A program made the translations under genes and the position numbers. The notes under the pieces were generated by a model. That model did not search any database and had not been told where the DNA came from. It saw only the letters and a list, made by a program, of their open reading frames with translations. A stretch of DNA of 5,437 nucleotides from Saprospiraceae bacterium (GTDB taxonomy: Bacteria; Bacteroidota; Bacteroidia; Chitinophagales; Saprospiraceae). This document shows positions 5,404 to 5,437 of the stretch, piece after piece. Every line of letters starts with the position of its first letter. The stretch's first letter is position 1. The stretch is from NCBI GenBank assembly GCA_020849825.1, contig JADZFP010000330.1, positions 1 to 5,437 on the forward strand. Reading direction: 5' to 3'.

Positions 5404-5437
5404 ATGACAAATCCAACAGACAAAAAGTTTCAAACAA
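5404..5437 (+). CDS. Possible start of a further gene, truncated by the window edge
   Basis: ATG at 5404 opens a frame of eleven codons (MTNPTDKKFQT) to the end of the window without a stop. The lysine-rich polar start and the preceding block, TGTGTGTGCC (from 5362) plus the inverted repeat, could be the left end of an insertion sequence with its first transposase codons. Too little is present to assign a family. It may equally be an ordinary small gene or no gene. Confidence 0.3.
   Translation, partial: MTNPTDKKFQT

Overview
The window looks like chromosomal DNA from a Bacteroidota bacterium, probably of the Saprospiria/Cytophagia type. Three things suggest this. There are promoter-like sequences of the Bacteroidota form TAnnTTTG, the clearest being TTG-N19-TACCTTTG at 4456-4485. 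Shine-Dalgarno sites are weak or absent in front of genes. The Lgt protein is of a long type with the signature GRIGCQLSGDGDWG. The genus assignment is an inference; no rRNA or tRNA is present.

Layout from left to right: (1) the 3' end of a YhhN/TMEM86-family membrane protein gene (+), converging on (2) lgt (-), the prolipoprotein diacylglyceryl transferase; the two stop codons share the palindrome CTAG. (3) A 122-bp gap holds a TATCTTTG promoter candidate and a perfect 11-bp inverted repeat. (4) Upstream of lgt on the same strand is a multi-pass GT-C-like membrane glycosyltransferase gene. Its 3' third carries a GC-rich palindromic repeat translated in frame. (5) A 55-bp divergent gap follows. 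(6) Next is a + strand gene for a two-domain enzyme: an N-terminal HxGH-type nucleotidyltransferase fused to a short GHMP sugar kinase. (7) A good Bacteroidota promoter whose -33 element overlaps the previous stop codon leads to (8) a TTG-started gene for a porphobilinogen-deaminase (HemC)-like protein that lacks essentially all HemC catalytic residues. (9) A 7-bp tandem repeat runs over its stop codon, and (10) the last ~75 bp hold a small inverted repeat and the first codons of a possible new gene, perhaps an insertion-sequence end.

How the genes may work together: Lgt acts in lipoprotein maturation at the inner membrane. The kinase/nucleotidyltransferase fusion could phosphorylate a sugar and activate it as an NDP-sugar. 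The divergent membrane glycosyltransferase could act in cell-surface glycosylation, but no shared substrate can be shown from sequence. The most unusual items are the catalytically stripped HemC-like protein, the nucleotidyltransferase-GHMP kinase fusion, and the palindromic repeat embedded in a coding region.
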